Positions 10,716-23,092 of a DNA stretch of 64,000 nt are shown piece after piece (within the stretch, counting starts at the first letter, position 1; each line of letters opens with the position of its first letter). The stretch comes from Codonopsis lanceolata (lineage: Eukaryota; Streptophyta; Magnoliopsida; Asterales; Campanulaceae), in NCBI GenBank assembly GCA_013146195.2, contig CM028377.1, positions 173,026,355-173,090,354 of the forward strand, in the 5' to 3' direction. The translations under genes and the position numbers were made by a program. The notes under the pieces are model-generated. The model ran no database searches. It saw nothing but the letters and a program-made list of their open reading frames with translations, and was not told the DNA's origin.

Positions 10716-10890
10716 CATTATTATTATCATCATTATTATCATTATTATTATTGTCATTATTATCATTATTATTATTATCATTATTATCATTATTATCATT
10801 ATTATTATTATTATTATTATCATTATTATCATTATTATCATTATTATTATTATTATTATCCTTATTATTATTATTATTATTATTATTATT
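10578..10890. repeat. (ATT/ATC)n trinucleotide microsatellite
   Basis: About 310 bp of ATT units with regularly interspersed ATC. The array starts inside the 3' LTR of the small retroelement at CTTATT. Long Asn, Ile or Tyr frames across it are products of the repeat, not genes. Confidence 0.95.
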
Positions 10891-13320
10891 TTTGTTAATA
10901 GGATTCAAACGCGTTATCTACAAAATCCTAGTGTTTTCGGTAGCTTTATATTCGAACAAAAATGGGATTTTCAGTAGACGAAGTCCGAAAATATCTTTAA
11001 TTTTCGGATGCCCATGTCCAAACACCATGCCCTAGTTCTGGAGTTCAGGCCCGATTTTTTTTCAAAAAGTGCTCAAAAATATTCTAATTTTTGTAAAACT
11101 TTGGTTCTAAAACAACTCACAATCAAGCAAAACAACCCTTTTCTGTGATTTTTTCAACCCTAAACACTACATTGCAACAAAACACAACTTAAATTTTTTA
11201 AAAAAATTTGTACACACCTTTCACCATTTTTGCTAAATCAATAGGAAGGAGATGGGGTTGATGATATGCGCAAAAACGCAACACAGACATGTAATAAAGT
11301 TCGTAAGTACGAGTCGATCCCACGAGAATAGAACTATAAATAAATCCTAAGTACTAAAATTGGGCACACCTAATTTTGTCTAAGCTAATGGAAATTATAT
11401 TTAAAATAAAAATAAAATAAACAAAATAAAAGCAAGAAAGTAAACTAAATTAACGTGACGATGAAACGGCGGTAACATCAAATCAATGTTAAAAAGTAGG
11501 ATTGTGATATTTCTAGCTAGTCTAGTCAATGTTTAAACTAACTCTCTATATTTTTATTAAGTCAAAATTTTGGTAGTCGGGTATACACTAATATTTGCTA
11601 CGAGCTTTTGCTACGTATAGAAAACATAGCTATCACTCATCCTAGCTATGGGCTCACTCATTTCATCACAAAATAACATAGGGGAGAAAATAGCTGCATG
11701 GTAGATCAAGCACCCAATAACTATCTACGACCTTCGACAATCTGTGTGTTTAAGAGACGTAAACAATTATCATAATTTTCAAAATAATAAGAAGGGCTTT
11801 CGCTTCGTATCCTATCATTTCAGGGTTCACTTAATGGCTCATGACTTCATTAAAATCATTAAGCATACAATGATAATAATCAATAAAATATGAGTAATGC
11901 TTCATATAGAAAGAAATTAAATTAAAGCATCACATTCAACATAGACAATAATCACATTCCAAAAATATATGTAGCTCATCATCAAGATATCAAGATACAT
12001 GCAAAGTTTCCCCAAAAATTACAACAATAAAAATAAATAGCAAAGTGGAATAATTAAACCAACTAAAGTTGCAATTTCTTGGTTGAGTTCACTTAATCTT
12101 GCTCCCTTGACCCTTGATTTGATGCTCCAAGCCTTCAAAATGGATGCTTTTTAATATGGGTAGAAAGGTGAAGAAATTATTTTGGAGAGAGTTTTAGGGT
12201 TGTTGCCCTAAAAATGGAGGCTTCCCCTTCGAAATGGCCGGTTGGGAGGAATATCAAAAAGAGCTAGGAGGTCTCCAACAGCCAAGGGCAGAATAAGGAA
12301 ATGACATGGAGTTTTGGGGGCTTAAAATGAAAGAAAACAAGGGACTGGGCACGGCAGGGGTTGGGCTACCTAACATGAGGAGGCGCGGGTCTACCCAGGC
12401 TAAAATGGGTCGCGGTTGTGAGAGGGTCTGGGTGAGAAGGCAGACTGGAATGGCGGGAGGTGGGCCGGATTTGGAGCAGGATGACTCGGATCCAGTTAAA
12501 GGGACGCGGGTGACCTACGGTTGGGGCCGGCGACGTGGCCGCTTTTGGTCTCGACAACGCAAAAGGGGAAGGGGTTTCATGATTATCGTCGCCCTCCCCT
12601 GAAGATTTGAAAGTTATCATGGTGCCCCCAAAATCTTTAGAAAGGGCATCGCAATCCTTTCCCTTCCCCCTCCAAACTTCTCAGATTAGTCCTCCGTTAA
12701 CACTTTAGCCTCTGTTAGGCCTGCTTTGCCTTGGAATACTTGACGGATCTTAACGGCAAGTATCAAAACTCAACATTGAAGTCCGGAATTGCCTCGATTT
12801 GCACGTATTGAGCCATAAAACCTCGAATATCTTTGAAATACCTACATGAAGCACAAAAGATATAAAAATAGGATAACAAATACAATTAATCATTAACCAA
12901 AGCTCAAATTAATCAATAAAATTCTAAAAAATAATGAAAATCAAAGGAAAATTATAAGCTTATTAGTTGATAAAGTTAATCTCTTCTCTTCTTCTTCAAC
13001 AAGATGCTAAAGGGATTTTTCGGTTGGGTGATTTTTTGGCCGACTAGGTTCTATTCTCTCTACCAAGGTGAGTTTGTGCGTAAGTGGGGGAAGAAGGGGT
13101 CACGGTTTCTGTGGGGGTATCGAGGGGGGTTAGTGTATATAAGGGGGAAGGTTAGGGACGAGGTTTGTATAAGAAGTAGTTTAAAATTTTGAAAAGGACA
13201 AAATGGGTAATCAAGGGGGGGGGGACAAAGAGGTTGCAAGTTTTTTGAGTATTGGTCAGGGGTACACTTAGAAGGGGTATCAAATTAAAAAAAGTGGGGA
13301 TTGGAATAATGCGACTCAAC
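10891..13320. other. non-coding, repeat-like DNA, no gene
   Basis: I see no coding region. The part 11,250-12,200 is AT-rich with a phrase TACGAGTCGATCCCACGAG that I associate with plant LTR-element DNA. The part 12,200-12,620 is GC-richer. Open frames of 62-98 codons on both strands have no recognisable motif. It is probably non-coding DNA of a large LTR element, but no LTR pair is visible. Confidence 0.35.
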
Positions 13321-13323
13321 AAA

Positions 13324-14250
13324 TAATTGCTTTCAAAGATAATTAAATCCAAGTCTTCCCACAGTCTCACGCATCATTTTGATACTCCGTGTTAGGGGTG
13401 GGCATGGCCAGTCAATGCCCATCAAGACCGTTAAAGCCCGTCAATGCCTGGCCCATGGAGCCCGTGCCCATGGGCACTACATAGTACTGGGCTTTAGATG
13501 AGTCAAATGCGTGGTCTCGGGCTCTGCTCTGAACCTTCAAGCTTATGCGTTATGCGGCCGTCTCTCTATGATAACTTTTTAAAATTTTTTAATTATAGAT
13601 CTTTGACCAAATCCTATATATTTAATTTATGTGTATTATACTATTACTATATTTATAGATTATAATTTATAACTTATAATATATAAATATAGTAATAGTA
13701 TAATACACTTCAATTAATAAAGCTATTGCTAAAAATAAATGCCTAAAAGTCAAACCATATTATTTTAATAATTAATTACTCAATCATCTATACATCTATT
13801 GATATTCTATTCTCAATCTCATCACATGCAAGATTAAAATTTGACATCGGTAATGTCGAGTTATATGAATCAGTTTACTACATACTGAATTTATATTTTA
13901 ACTTAGTTACTTATCTTCCTTTTATTTCACTTCAACTGTGTTTTATTTTAAACTTGCAAGTATAATAGTTTGAAAAAAAGTTCATAGCAATGAATTGATG
14001 GGGAAAGTTGAGGCGAAAGTTTGAATGAAAGCAGGTAAAATTATTTAAAACATAAACAAATGGGGTGAAGCTTTGTCGCCCGAATCTTGCTCGATCTTGC
14101 GTCACTTGGGTCAATAATCTTGGGCTTTAAATCGTGCTTGATGGATCTTGGGCATTCTTATCTTACTGGGGTGCACCCCCTACTCCGTGTCAAAAGCATT
14201 CAATAATTCAACAAGTGGTCCCTAAAGTTGCAAATGTGCTTTCTCTATTT
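13324..14250. repeat. three-copy local segment, copy 1 (split by a hAT element)
   Basis: The stretch ATTGCTTTCAAAGATAATT...AAGTCTTCCCACAGTC (13,324-13,384) continues at 14,183 with AAAAGCATTCAATAATTC and AAGTGGTCCCTAAAGTTG. Removing the hAT insert gives a segment that matches 14,579-14,665 and 16,505-16,645. Confidence 0.6.
13393..14182. mobile_element. non-autonomous hAT element with 8 bp target duplication
   Basis: The 790 bp element begins TAGGGGTGGGCATGG and ends GGTGCACCCCCTA, giving short inverted ends. Identical octamers CTCCGTGT lie directly outside at 13,385-13,392 and 14,183-14,190. The TAGGGGTG terminus and 8 bp duplication are diagnostic of hAT elements. The GC-rich ends (GGGCATGG, GCCCGTCAATGCC) enclose an AT-rich middle. 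No transposase is encoded. Confidence 0.85.
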
Positions 14251-14291
14251 TTGTCATTTAGTTGTCACTACTAACTTGTTAGAATAAACTT

Positions 14292-14552
14292 TATATTCCC
14301 TCTTTTCCAAAAGTATTATCTTTTTTTTTTTCGTCTGACTCAAAATAATTATTTTATTTGAAAATTTCATTTATATGATAATATTTTTATCATTTTATCC
14401 TTACTTTTTCATCTTACTTAATTATTAGCCACATACACATGAGCTTTAAAGTAAATTACACATCAAACTAATATTCATAATCTAGTCAAATGTGTTTTAT
14501 TAAATCATACGTCAAGTCAAACCCAGACGATAATTTTGAGATAAAAGGAGTA
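14292..14552. mobile_element. Stowaway-type MITE
   Basis: The element opens with TTCCCTCTTTTCCAAAAGTATTATC and closes with a matching inverted end (GATAATTTTGAG...AAAAGGAG), flanked by TA on both sides. The CTCCCTC...-like termini and TA duplication are typical of Stowaway/mariner MITEs. It is AT-rich and non-coding. Confidence 0.7.
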
Positions 14553-14578
14553 ATTGAAACTTTTAAAGACATGAAATA

Positions 14579-14665
14579 ATTGCCTTCCAAACGATAATTC
14601 AATCCAAGTGTTCCCATAGTCCCACATATTTCATTTTCATTTGGATAAGTAGTGCATTCCATAAT
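14579..14665. repeat. three-copy local segment, copy 2
   Basis: It matches 13,324 onward and 16,505 onward: ATTGCCTTCCAAACGATAATTC, AATCCAAGTGTTCCCATAGTC, and CATTTTCATTTGGATAAGTAGTG. Confidence 0.65.
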
Positions 14666-14799
14666 TTATTATTTTTTAGATTCAAATAATTTATTAATTG
14701 TGAGTAGTTTATTAAATCTAGGACTATTTATATCTCTACATATGATAAATTTACTTTTTTGACTTTAATTCAATTGTGTGTGTTTAAAAATACTATTAT

Positions 14800-16450
14800 T
14801 AAGTACCAATAGGATATATATATATCATATATTGGTTAGAAAGTGATGTTGGTTTTCAAAATCTTTTGATACAAGACTTCTACCATTATTACTAATACAA
14901 GATGTATATCTCACATTGGTTAGAAAATGATGTTGATTTTAAATTATTTTAGATTAGATACAAGAAATCTACTATTATTACCAATAAAAGAGATGCATCC
15001 TACATTGGTTAAAAAATAATGTTGATTTTGAAAGTCTTTCGATAGAAAAAAAATTATATTTTTATCATCAATAGAAGAGAAGAGAAAAGAAGAGAAGAGA
15101 AAAAGAAAAGATGTATCATTATATAGAAAGAGATATTGGTTTAAGATATTTTTAAGATAAAAAAACTTCTACTATTATTACTAAATAATGAGATGTATTC
15201 CACATTGGTTAGAGAGTGATGTATGTATTAAAAAAATTATAAAAGACTTATTACCAATAGAAAAGATGTATTTCTCATTGATTAGGAAAGTGATATTGGT
15301 TTAAAATGTTTATAGATAATATACCTTACATTGTTTACAAAAGGATACATCCCACATTATTTAAAAATAGATATTGATTATAAAAGTCTTTGGATAAAAG
15401 AATTTTTATGTTATTATAAATAGAAGTGATGTATCAGATTACCTAACTTTTGAAATTGTTGAATTTTCAAGAATCCAAATCACTTGACTTGACATATTTC
15501 ATTTTTTAACCATTAGTTAAAAATAATAGTTTAATATGATATTGTGATATTAGTAATTTTTATTAATCTCTTCTATTGTTAATAATAGTGGAAATTTTAT
15601 ATAAAAATACTTTTACTACCAACATCATTTCTTAACTAATATGAGATAAAATTATTTTATTGGTATTGGGTAAATACTTTACTCTAATGACTCACTTCTA
15701 ACATCATACTTTAAGTTTTGATATCTTATTTATCCAAAACTCGCTTGTACAAATAAATATATCATTTTGATGCTCTCACCGAGTATGACACATTTACACA
15801 ATCACATTTGCTAACAAACAAATAACTCGTAAAGAAATTTGTGTCTCAAGTTGCACAACTTATTTCACTACAAACACTAATTTTTCAACAATTATTAGAT
15901 GAGTACTTCAATGATTTCTAAAATCAACATTAATTTATAACCAATGTAAGATGGATCTTTACTATAATTACCAATAAAAGTGATATAAAAACATTAGTTC
16001 AAAATTGATGTTGGTTTAAAAAGTATTTAGATAAATGACTTTTACTAAATTAACAAAAGAAGATATATGATCACATTTATTAGAAGTTGATATTGGCTTT
16101 AAAAGTCATTAAGTAAAATCTTACCAATAAAAATGATTTATTTTTCATTGGTTACAAAGAATTAGTTTAGTTTAAAAGTTGGTAGATAAAATTATTTTAC
16201 TAACAATAGAAGAAATGTATTACATATTAGATATAAAATAATGTTGATTTCAAAAGTTTTTAGAGAAAAGACTTATATACTATTATTATTATGTATCGCA
16301 TGTTGGTTAGAAGGCTTCCACATTTGTTTAAAACTGATGTTAGTTTTATATTTCAATATTTAAATCATAATGTTTAAAAGTTTAAAAATTATACTATTAC
16401 TAATACCAAAAGAAATATTTATCACATTTTAAAATTATATTAGTATTATT
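14800..16450. repeat. degenerate ~90 bp AT-rich satellite, with an inverted block
   Basis: Units recur with the order GATGTAT, CACATTGGTTAGAAA, TGATGTTGGTTTT, AAAGTCTTT-AGATA, ACTTCTACTATTATTACCAATA. At least six are readable at 14,800-15,430 and several more at 15,940-16,440. Between about 15,560 and 15,730 the same motifs appear reversed (ACCAACATCATTTCTTAACTAATATGAGA), so the array contains an inversion. Inner copies diverge considerably. Confidence 0.7.
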
Positions 16451-16504
16451 ACCAAAAGAATCGGTGCATTTGATTTTCATTTTCATCTCTAATCAGTATA
16501 TATA

Positions 16505-16645
16505 ATTGCCTTGAAAAGATAATTCAATCCAAGTCTTCCAATAGTCCACACATTTCATTTTCATTTGGATATGTAGTGGATTCCAGAATTCTATCAAGTG
16601 GTCCCTATTTTAAAGTTGGAAACAAGGCATAGTGCTCTATATTTT
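16505..16645. repeat. three-copy local segment, copy 3
   Basis: ATTGCCTTGAAAAGATAATTC, AAGTCTTCCAATAGTCCACAC, TTTTCATTTGGATATGTAGTGG and AAGTGGTCCCTATTTTAAAGTTG match copies 1 and 2. This copy retains both the left and right halves that the hAT element separates in copy 1. Confidence 0.65.
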
Positions 16646-17224
16646 GTTGATTAGTCAAAATCATTTAAATCAAACATAAAATTAAATACAATCTATTAAA
16701 AATAAAAAAAAAAATTATTTGACATTCATTTGATTTACAATAAAATAAAACACTTCCAATAATGACACAAAATATTAAAAAAAAAATCATAGCCCACCAT
16801 ATTTATCTCAAATACTTTAATTATTTTTTCAAAAAAAAAGACTAAAAACTTGAAAAAATCATAAAAATTTTCTCTAATGTCCAAATGAAAAAAATCAAGT
16901 ATCTATTCATAGGTAAAAATGTATACTTTAATTCAGGAAAAAAAGATTAATTTTTTTGATTGAAAATTGGCCAAGAAAAAAGATGGTGAAAAAGTTATTC
17001 CATCCACTAAAATGTTGCCATGTGGAAAGGGGTGACTGCGAGGCGCAGCCACAGGTGTCGGTCATTTTACTTTTCTTTTTTTTTTTGCTTTAATCAATTT
17101 TAGATCAACCGTTGTCTCTGCTCTTAGGATAAACATTAGAAGAAGCCGTCAAATTTTATTTATTTTTACCCTCACACGAAGAGTTGTCATACCTTGGTGT
17201 ACAATATCAATACGTTTTAACGAA
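16646..17224. other. AT-rich non-coding DNA
   Basis: No gene or clear repeat is seen. It holds several A- and T-tracts and a small GC-richer patch near 17,035-17,060. Confidence 0.5.
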
Positions 17225-17800
17225 AAGTAGTTAATGTCAATTATTGTGTACAATAACTATTAACTAACGTAGATGTTTAAAATGTGTGAAGGATTGTCAA
17301 TGCACTTACTAAAAGTCTAAAAGGGATGGAATGAAAGGGGAGCAAATGCGAGGGATTGAGACTGAGATTGTAGGAAACAATGAGGGGGCGGCTGTATGTA
17401 GTCGAAAAAGGGTCTGCTTACAAACAAAATCAGTAGAAGAAATATAAAGCAAAATGCATTGACTTCATTTCTCTTCACAATTCACATCCTTTATCGCAAA
17501 GTAAACCACTGCTCTTTGTCTTTCTCCTTCTTCTACAATCCAGATTATTGGTTTGGGTGCTTCAAATTAATCAACACCAATTTTACAAGTGGATTTACCA
17601 ACGTAAGTTGATAATTAGTTCATACTTCTTCATTTTGTCATCATCTCTCTGGTCTCTACCTTTAGGCTTTAACTACTCGATCTACTCCACTGTTTGTGTT
17701 TGAAGGTGTTAAAAAACAACAACTACTGGGTACCAACTGTTCGTGTTTCACATATTTTGAAGCTGAAAAAAGGTGTGTTCTAATGATTCACTTTAGATAA
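17225..17800 (+). promoter_or_regulatory. duplicated DnaJ-type 5' flank/leader, copy 2
   Basis: It is the partner of 4,430-4,990, with the shared blocks in the same order and orientation, ending TTTGAAGCTGAAAAAAGGTGTG. A CTCTTCACAATTCACATCC-like pyrimidine-rich stretch suits a transcribed leader. No J-domain or other DnaJ exon follows. Directly downstream (17,839) comes another repeat with a TGTCCGTCGGTACGGACA palindrome, in the same relative place as the 5,201 repeat in copy 1. Confidence 0.5.
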
Positions 17801-18377
17801 TGCTATTTTTTATTTATTGTTTCTTTCCCCTTGTTTAATTGGTACTAGATTTTGTGTCCGTCGGTACGGACATAGTTAATATTCGAATAAAGCAATACAT
17901 GTTTGAGTTTTGTAAAGGTCTGATCAATTTACACTGCAAAAAAAAAACATATTTTAATGGCTGCAAAATTTGTGACTTATCATATATCAAAAAAAAAGTT
18001 TCAAATTTTTATAGTTATGGTAATATGAGAAAAAAAATTAGGTTGGGGTGTACTTTGGAATTGAGTAGATACTTTGGGGGGTTATTTATATTTTGACCCA
18101 TCAATTTAGTAACGGTAATGAAGAGACCAAAAATGGGGACAACTAATAACCTTGAATATTAAAATAACACAAACCTTAATATAGATGGTAACTTTGGGGG
18201 AAAATTGTATTTTGGCCGACCATCATAAAGACAGGCAGCCGATAGGCACAACAAGCACATCTCCTTGTAATAGTCGATCGATAACAACCACCTGTCTCAT
18301 TTTTCCATTTTTTAATTTTAAATTAAATGTATAAAAGGTTTTTAAAAAAGTAGAAAACATGGACAAGCCACCTCTTA
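17801..18377. other. non-coding repeat-like DNA
   Basis: It contains a palindrome-like GTCCGTCGGTACGGAC at about 17,857 and a low-complexity A-rich middle. The 85-codon open frame here shows no known motif. No gene is supported. Confidence 0.4.
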
Positions 18378-18385
18378 GTAAAATA

Positions 18386-19831
18386 TAGAGCTGTCAAAAC
18401 AGTCCTGCGGGACGGGTTTGCCCGCGGGCCCAAAAAGCTCGCTGCAAAACGGGGCAGGGCGGGACGGGAAAGCCCGCAAACATAACGATCCTAAAAACCC
18501 CTAGCCCAACCCGCCTCGCGTAAGCCCGTGGGCAAAACGGGCAAGCTCGCAAAAAAATGAGTTTATTTAATTATTTATTTATTTATTATCAATTATTTGC
18601 ATTTAAAATAGATTTAGATTTTTGACAAATAAATCAATTAATTATATACCAATATAATACCAATATACGAATTAATTTTATACCAATATAATACCAATAT
18701 TAAATTTAATAGCAATATAGAAACAGACATTATCACAGTATGTCACAACCACAACAAATGAAGGTATCTATTCACTATTGGCTTGAAAGTAGCAAACTAG
18801 CAATTGTCTGTGTGACGTACTGACGTTAGTTCTCCAACTATGCTGAACAAGGACTTGGAATTGGACAAGCCAATAAAAATCAAATCCAGGTCTTCTGTAG
18901 TTTCTACATGAGCAAGGATTTTCATTTTTGATCAACATAAATGGTTTAAAGGATCCTAGCGGTGAACTCTGCACCTCCAAAGTGACCCAGGTTGTCAGAC
19001 TTCACTCTTTATTATCAGATGATCTCATAGGAAGCCAATTTGTAATGTTGGGACTCCATAGCAATAGCAGGTATCGATTGAGGAGTGAGGTCTGAGACTC
19101 TGAGGACTGAGGTTGTGGAGAAGAGCCGCCGGGATCTGGAAGGCTGGAAGCAGGAAAGGGAGAGAGAGGAACGGCGGCGGCGATTGGTGAAGCTGGAGGA
19201 GCGGAGACGGAGGCGGCGAAGCTATTGTCAGAATGAGCAGAGACGGAGGAGAGAGAGAGAAATCAGGAAACCCGTAGACGACGAAGACGATGAGAACGAT
19301 AATGGCGATTGGTGAAGAACTGAAGACGAAGACGGCGTGAGATGAGAGAGAGAGAGAGAGGGCGTGAGATGAAAGAGAGATGAGAGCCGGAGCCGGAGCC
19401 AAAGAGGCGGATTAATCGCCGGCCGTGCGCATCTTGTGTGAGTCGTGTACTGTGGATCGTGAGCGAGAGAGAGAGTGAGACTGTGAAAGTATATTTATAC
19501 TAACCCTAACCCTAAGGTCCCTAACTCTAATTAGATGTAAATGGTCAAATGGAATTATGGAATGGGCTTGAGATTTGGGTTGGGCTGTGTGGGAAGTAAG
19601 AAGTTTGGGCTATAGTCACTGGTAGTGGTCACTAGTCACTGCTACCAATTGCCAAAGTGCATTTGCAAATTGCAATGTAAAATTAAGAAAGTGCGGACAG
19701 CCCGCAGCCCACATGGGCAAAGCCCGAAAAATCCGTTTTCTAAACGGGTATCTAATACATCAGCTCAACCCGCCCCTAATGGGTGGCGGGACAGGCATGC
19801 CCGCGGGCTTTTGCCCTATTTGACAGCTCTA
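18386..19831. mobile_element. non-autonomous hAT element (TAGAGCTGTCAAA ends)
   Basis: The 1,446 bp element starts TAGAGCTGTCAAA and ends with its inverse, TTTGACAGCTCTA. Flanks GTAAAATA (18,378-18,385) and GTAAAACA (19,832-19,839) form an 8 bp duplication with one mismatch. Both ends carry GC-rich subterminal sequence with GCCCGCGGGC. The inside holds a purine-rich stretch with GAGA runs (19,080-19,480). Charged Arg/Glu-rich frames there follow from composition. No transposase is recognisable. Confidence 0.85.
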
Positions 19832-19839
19832 GTAAAACA

Positions 19840-21403
19840 TGAACAAGCCACCTCTTAGTGATTTCTATTTTCTTTTTGTTCACAATTTTATATACTACAT
19901 ATGTTCCAGACAAAAAGTTTAATATTTTATTTTTTGATGTTTCACTTAAAAATTTCACTTAAAAAAATTATACCTACAATTTTCATAATATTTCATCTTT
20001 TCCATTTACTTATGTTGTAAGCATATTGATTGTTCTTAAGGGTATGTTTGGATACCCTAATTCCATTGCTTGGAATTGGAATTGGAGTCTCCAAAACCAA
20101 TTCCGTCGTTTAGGAACACAACTAAAATTTTGAATTGAAATTGAATTGTAATTTCAAATGCCTCAATTCCATAAAACTAATTTTATACTAAAACCTAAGA
20201 ATTTAATATAAAAATTTGATCATTCTTTTCTTCTATTACTTTGTACAATAACAATTCACCCTTATTTCACCACCACCACCACCAGTGCCACTACCGCCCA
20301 CCGCTGTCGGCCGCCACCCATCCGCTGCCAACTCCGACATCCACCGTCGTTGTTAACCACCACCATTATATGCTATTTATTTTTTTAATATAAAAACTTT
20401 ATAATCTTGTTGTTAGCAAGGTTTGATCTTTGTCATTTAAGTTTTATTTTTTCTTTAATTTTCTCGATGTTATCTCTCTTTGACTCCCTTCGAAGTGTGA
20501 TGAACGGGGACGACCAAGTCTTTCTCCTCACCTTGCTCTCCCCCAACACCACCACTGACGCCTCCATCACTAACGCCTCCAACTAAACCCACCACAAGAG
20601 TCATAGCAAAGCCAAAAAGGCATTGGTGGCTACTTGTATCTCTCCCTCTCTCGATCTGATTTCTAGATCCGAAGGAATGCTAGCAAAACTTCCTCAATAG
20701 GAGGAGTAGGCTTAAACTTTGGATAGATTGACTGCCTTAAGCCGATGAATGACCTTCAACCACTGACGAGCCTGACTATGCCTAGGACGAGGAAACAAAC
20801 CTTACTTGTGTCCTCTTCTATCTTTTATCGCATGCCCTCTCATTATAGAAAGAAATCGTCTTACCTTGTTTTCGTTTCAGTGATTGTAGTCTTCGTTTGA
20901 GAAGTCTCCTTCCTTGATTGTTGGGTATTTGCTTGAAATCAATTGTTAGGTTGATTGAACAAACAAAACAAAAGGGTGATAAACTATTTTTGTTGGTGTA
21001 TTTCGATCCTCGTTGAAAGTTGTGCTCTATACACGATCACCAACTTTTTACTTGATGCACAATGTATTAACTATTTTAATACAATACATATATAAACTAT
21101 TAAACACGTTATGTTAAATTCTATTTGAATATTGAAAGCAATAAGCTCCCTTGACATTTAGTGGATTTATTTGTGGTTTTGAAGTTTTTTTTTCTTTTGA
21201 TCCCACAACTTTTTCAATATCCCCTTTACTTTTTCTGATCATTGTTAAAAAAGAAAAATCTCCAAAACAAAATCAATAATATGTCATTGTAAACACACGT
21301 TCCATTTGTTGAAGTAATTTAGTCAATGTTGTGAACGGTGTGACTCAATTATCAATTGTGATTTTTCTAAGTTTTCATTTATTTAATTTGGTAGAATCAA
21401 ATT
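19840..21403. other. non-coding DNA
   Basis: No gene is supported. It contains a short palindromic GGTATGTTTGGATACC at about 20,041 followed by TTGGAATTGGAATTGG, resembling the end of a DNA element. A CCACCACCACC run lies near 20,270, and a GC-richer stretch at 20,510-20,620 has no long open frame. Confidence 0.4.
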
Positions 21404-21526
21404 CTCATTAAACTATACCTTATTTAGGATCTGTTTGATTTAACTTATTGATATATGCTGACGACTTATTACTTATGATCGATGATTTATTACTTATAAC
21501 TTATGACTGATGATTAATAACCGATA
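21404..21526. repeat. ~123 bp direct repeat on the left flank of the minus-strand copia element
   Basis: From CTCATTAAACTATACC to ATAACCGATA this stretch is nearly identical to 27,389-27,514 on the other side of the element. It is far longer than the 5 bp expected from integration. Confidence 0.8.
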
Positions 21527-21530
21527 TGAA

Positions 21531-22020
21531 GGATATATCTAATCATATATCAAACAAGTTCGCTAACAAAACAGTAATCACGAATTACCTTTATGCGAAC
21601 TGGAGCATTGTGCGCAGCGGAAGAATTTCGCTTGAGCTACGATCTTCGTATGCCAAGATCTACAAACCTGCGAGTCTCTCTCATCGGATTGATATCACAG
21701 AGCACGGATATCAATACTGGTTCACACCGCAAATCCAAGCCTCTTGATGGTTAGGCTAGAGGGAGTATTTTGGTGAGATGGATTTTAGGAGAGAGGAAGA
21801 GGGCGGCCACTTTCTTGGAGACGTGTTCTCCAAATTGGTTGTCTTAGGGTTTTATCCCTTTAGTTGCTCTATTTATATTATTACAAGAAACCTATTTCTT
21901 GTAGGTTAAGTAAATCCTAAACCCACTTGGATTAGGATACTAATTAACCAATAAATAATATAAATATAATTTTCATGTGGGCGGGACTAAATAATCGGGC
22001 CGCAAGCCCAATTACCAACA
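21531..22020 (-). repeat. 3' LTR of the minus-strand copia element
   Basis: Read on the minus strand it starts TGTTGGTAATTGG at 22,020 and runs to the GATATATC block at 21,531. It matches 26,961-27,388, with small insertions and deletions (for example AGAGGGCGGCC against AGAGGCGGCC). Confidence 0.85.
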
Positions 22021-22031
22021 CCTCCCACTCG
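22021..22031 (-). other. polypurine tract
   Basis: On the minus strand GAGTGGGAGG lies immediately before the 3' LTR start, the usual plus-strand primer position. Confidence 0.75.
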
Positions 22032-23092
22032 TACACATGGACTCACCTCTCTAACCACATCGTATCATCAAAACCCGTTAAACGTTAAACACGCCTCTTC
22101 ATACTGGAAGTGAAGCGTGCGACATGACGAGAAAGATAAAGGGTGGAGCGCTATACCAAATCACCATCTGACCAGCATAGAACGTCCTCGTTAGAAAACA
22201 AAACTCGTCTATACCCCAGACCGTATATATGCATCAGTTTAAGCATCCTCAATCCCTCAAGAGCGGTGCTTAAATCTCAATATGTTTGTGTATCAAGATC
22301 AACCTTTTGAACCGTATGTTCAATATGACTTCATGGCATTGAAACACAAAAATAGAGATGCATATCATACTATCTTCCTTAGACACTCATATTAATCACT
22401 CTTGGTTAATCGCTTTCAAAGAATACTCGTAGGGCTGTATGCATAGCTTGTTGGTCGGCATGCCAAAGTAGCATCATCAACGTCCAAGTTCATGATATAG
22501 TTCTAAGTCACATAGGGTATAATTGTGATCTGGATTTGATCACTAGAACTCACACAGTGATGAAGCAGGGATCATTCAATCTATTTCTTAAGTCGCATTA
22601 TAGTCACATACAATATGAAGTGTATGCTATGACGGAACTCCCACACGAAGCAGACATGTCATGCTCAAGCGTCATACGAACCTTAGTCTAGCCGCCTCGG
22701 CGTCTAGCGAGTACTTAAGCGCCACTCTTCTAGTGACTCTCTTTAAGATCTCACATTCGGACTTTCCTTGGGATATAAAGTCGACCTCATAAAGGTCTCA
22801 TCTTGGCCGTATGCCAAGACGATAAATGTAATGTCATTTGCGTACCCCCCTTTGTAGGTACCAAAGACTTTTACTATCTCAACTTGCTCGCCCACCTGGC
22901 GACAAGGTGAATTACCCGTGTGAGAGGGCCAATTCAATATCCACGACATCTTTTAATCAAAAATATATATGCCACACAATTTCATATCAAAATATCTAAT
23001 TAACATATAAAAGGAATAAAATGAAACTGCAATTTATTCAAACGATAATGAATAATAATCAAATGTCAACATAAGTGTTCTCAGAATAAAAG
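22032..23092 (-). other. 3' non-coding part of the copia element
   Basis: About 1 kb separates the RNase H stop from the polypurine tract. No further domain is visible; the 68-codon frame at 22,743-22,949 has no known motif. Such a long 3' spacer is unusual for copia and may reflect sequence picked up by this family. Confidence 0.5.

Noticed and set aside
10528..11035. Poly-Asn, poly-Ile and Tyr/His frames
   Set aside because: Same cause: ATT/ATC repeat beginning in an LTR.
19025..19402. Charged and hydrophobic frames inside the hAT element
   Set aside because: They follow from GAGA/CGG-rich sequence; no transposase motif is present.
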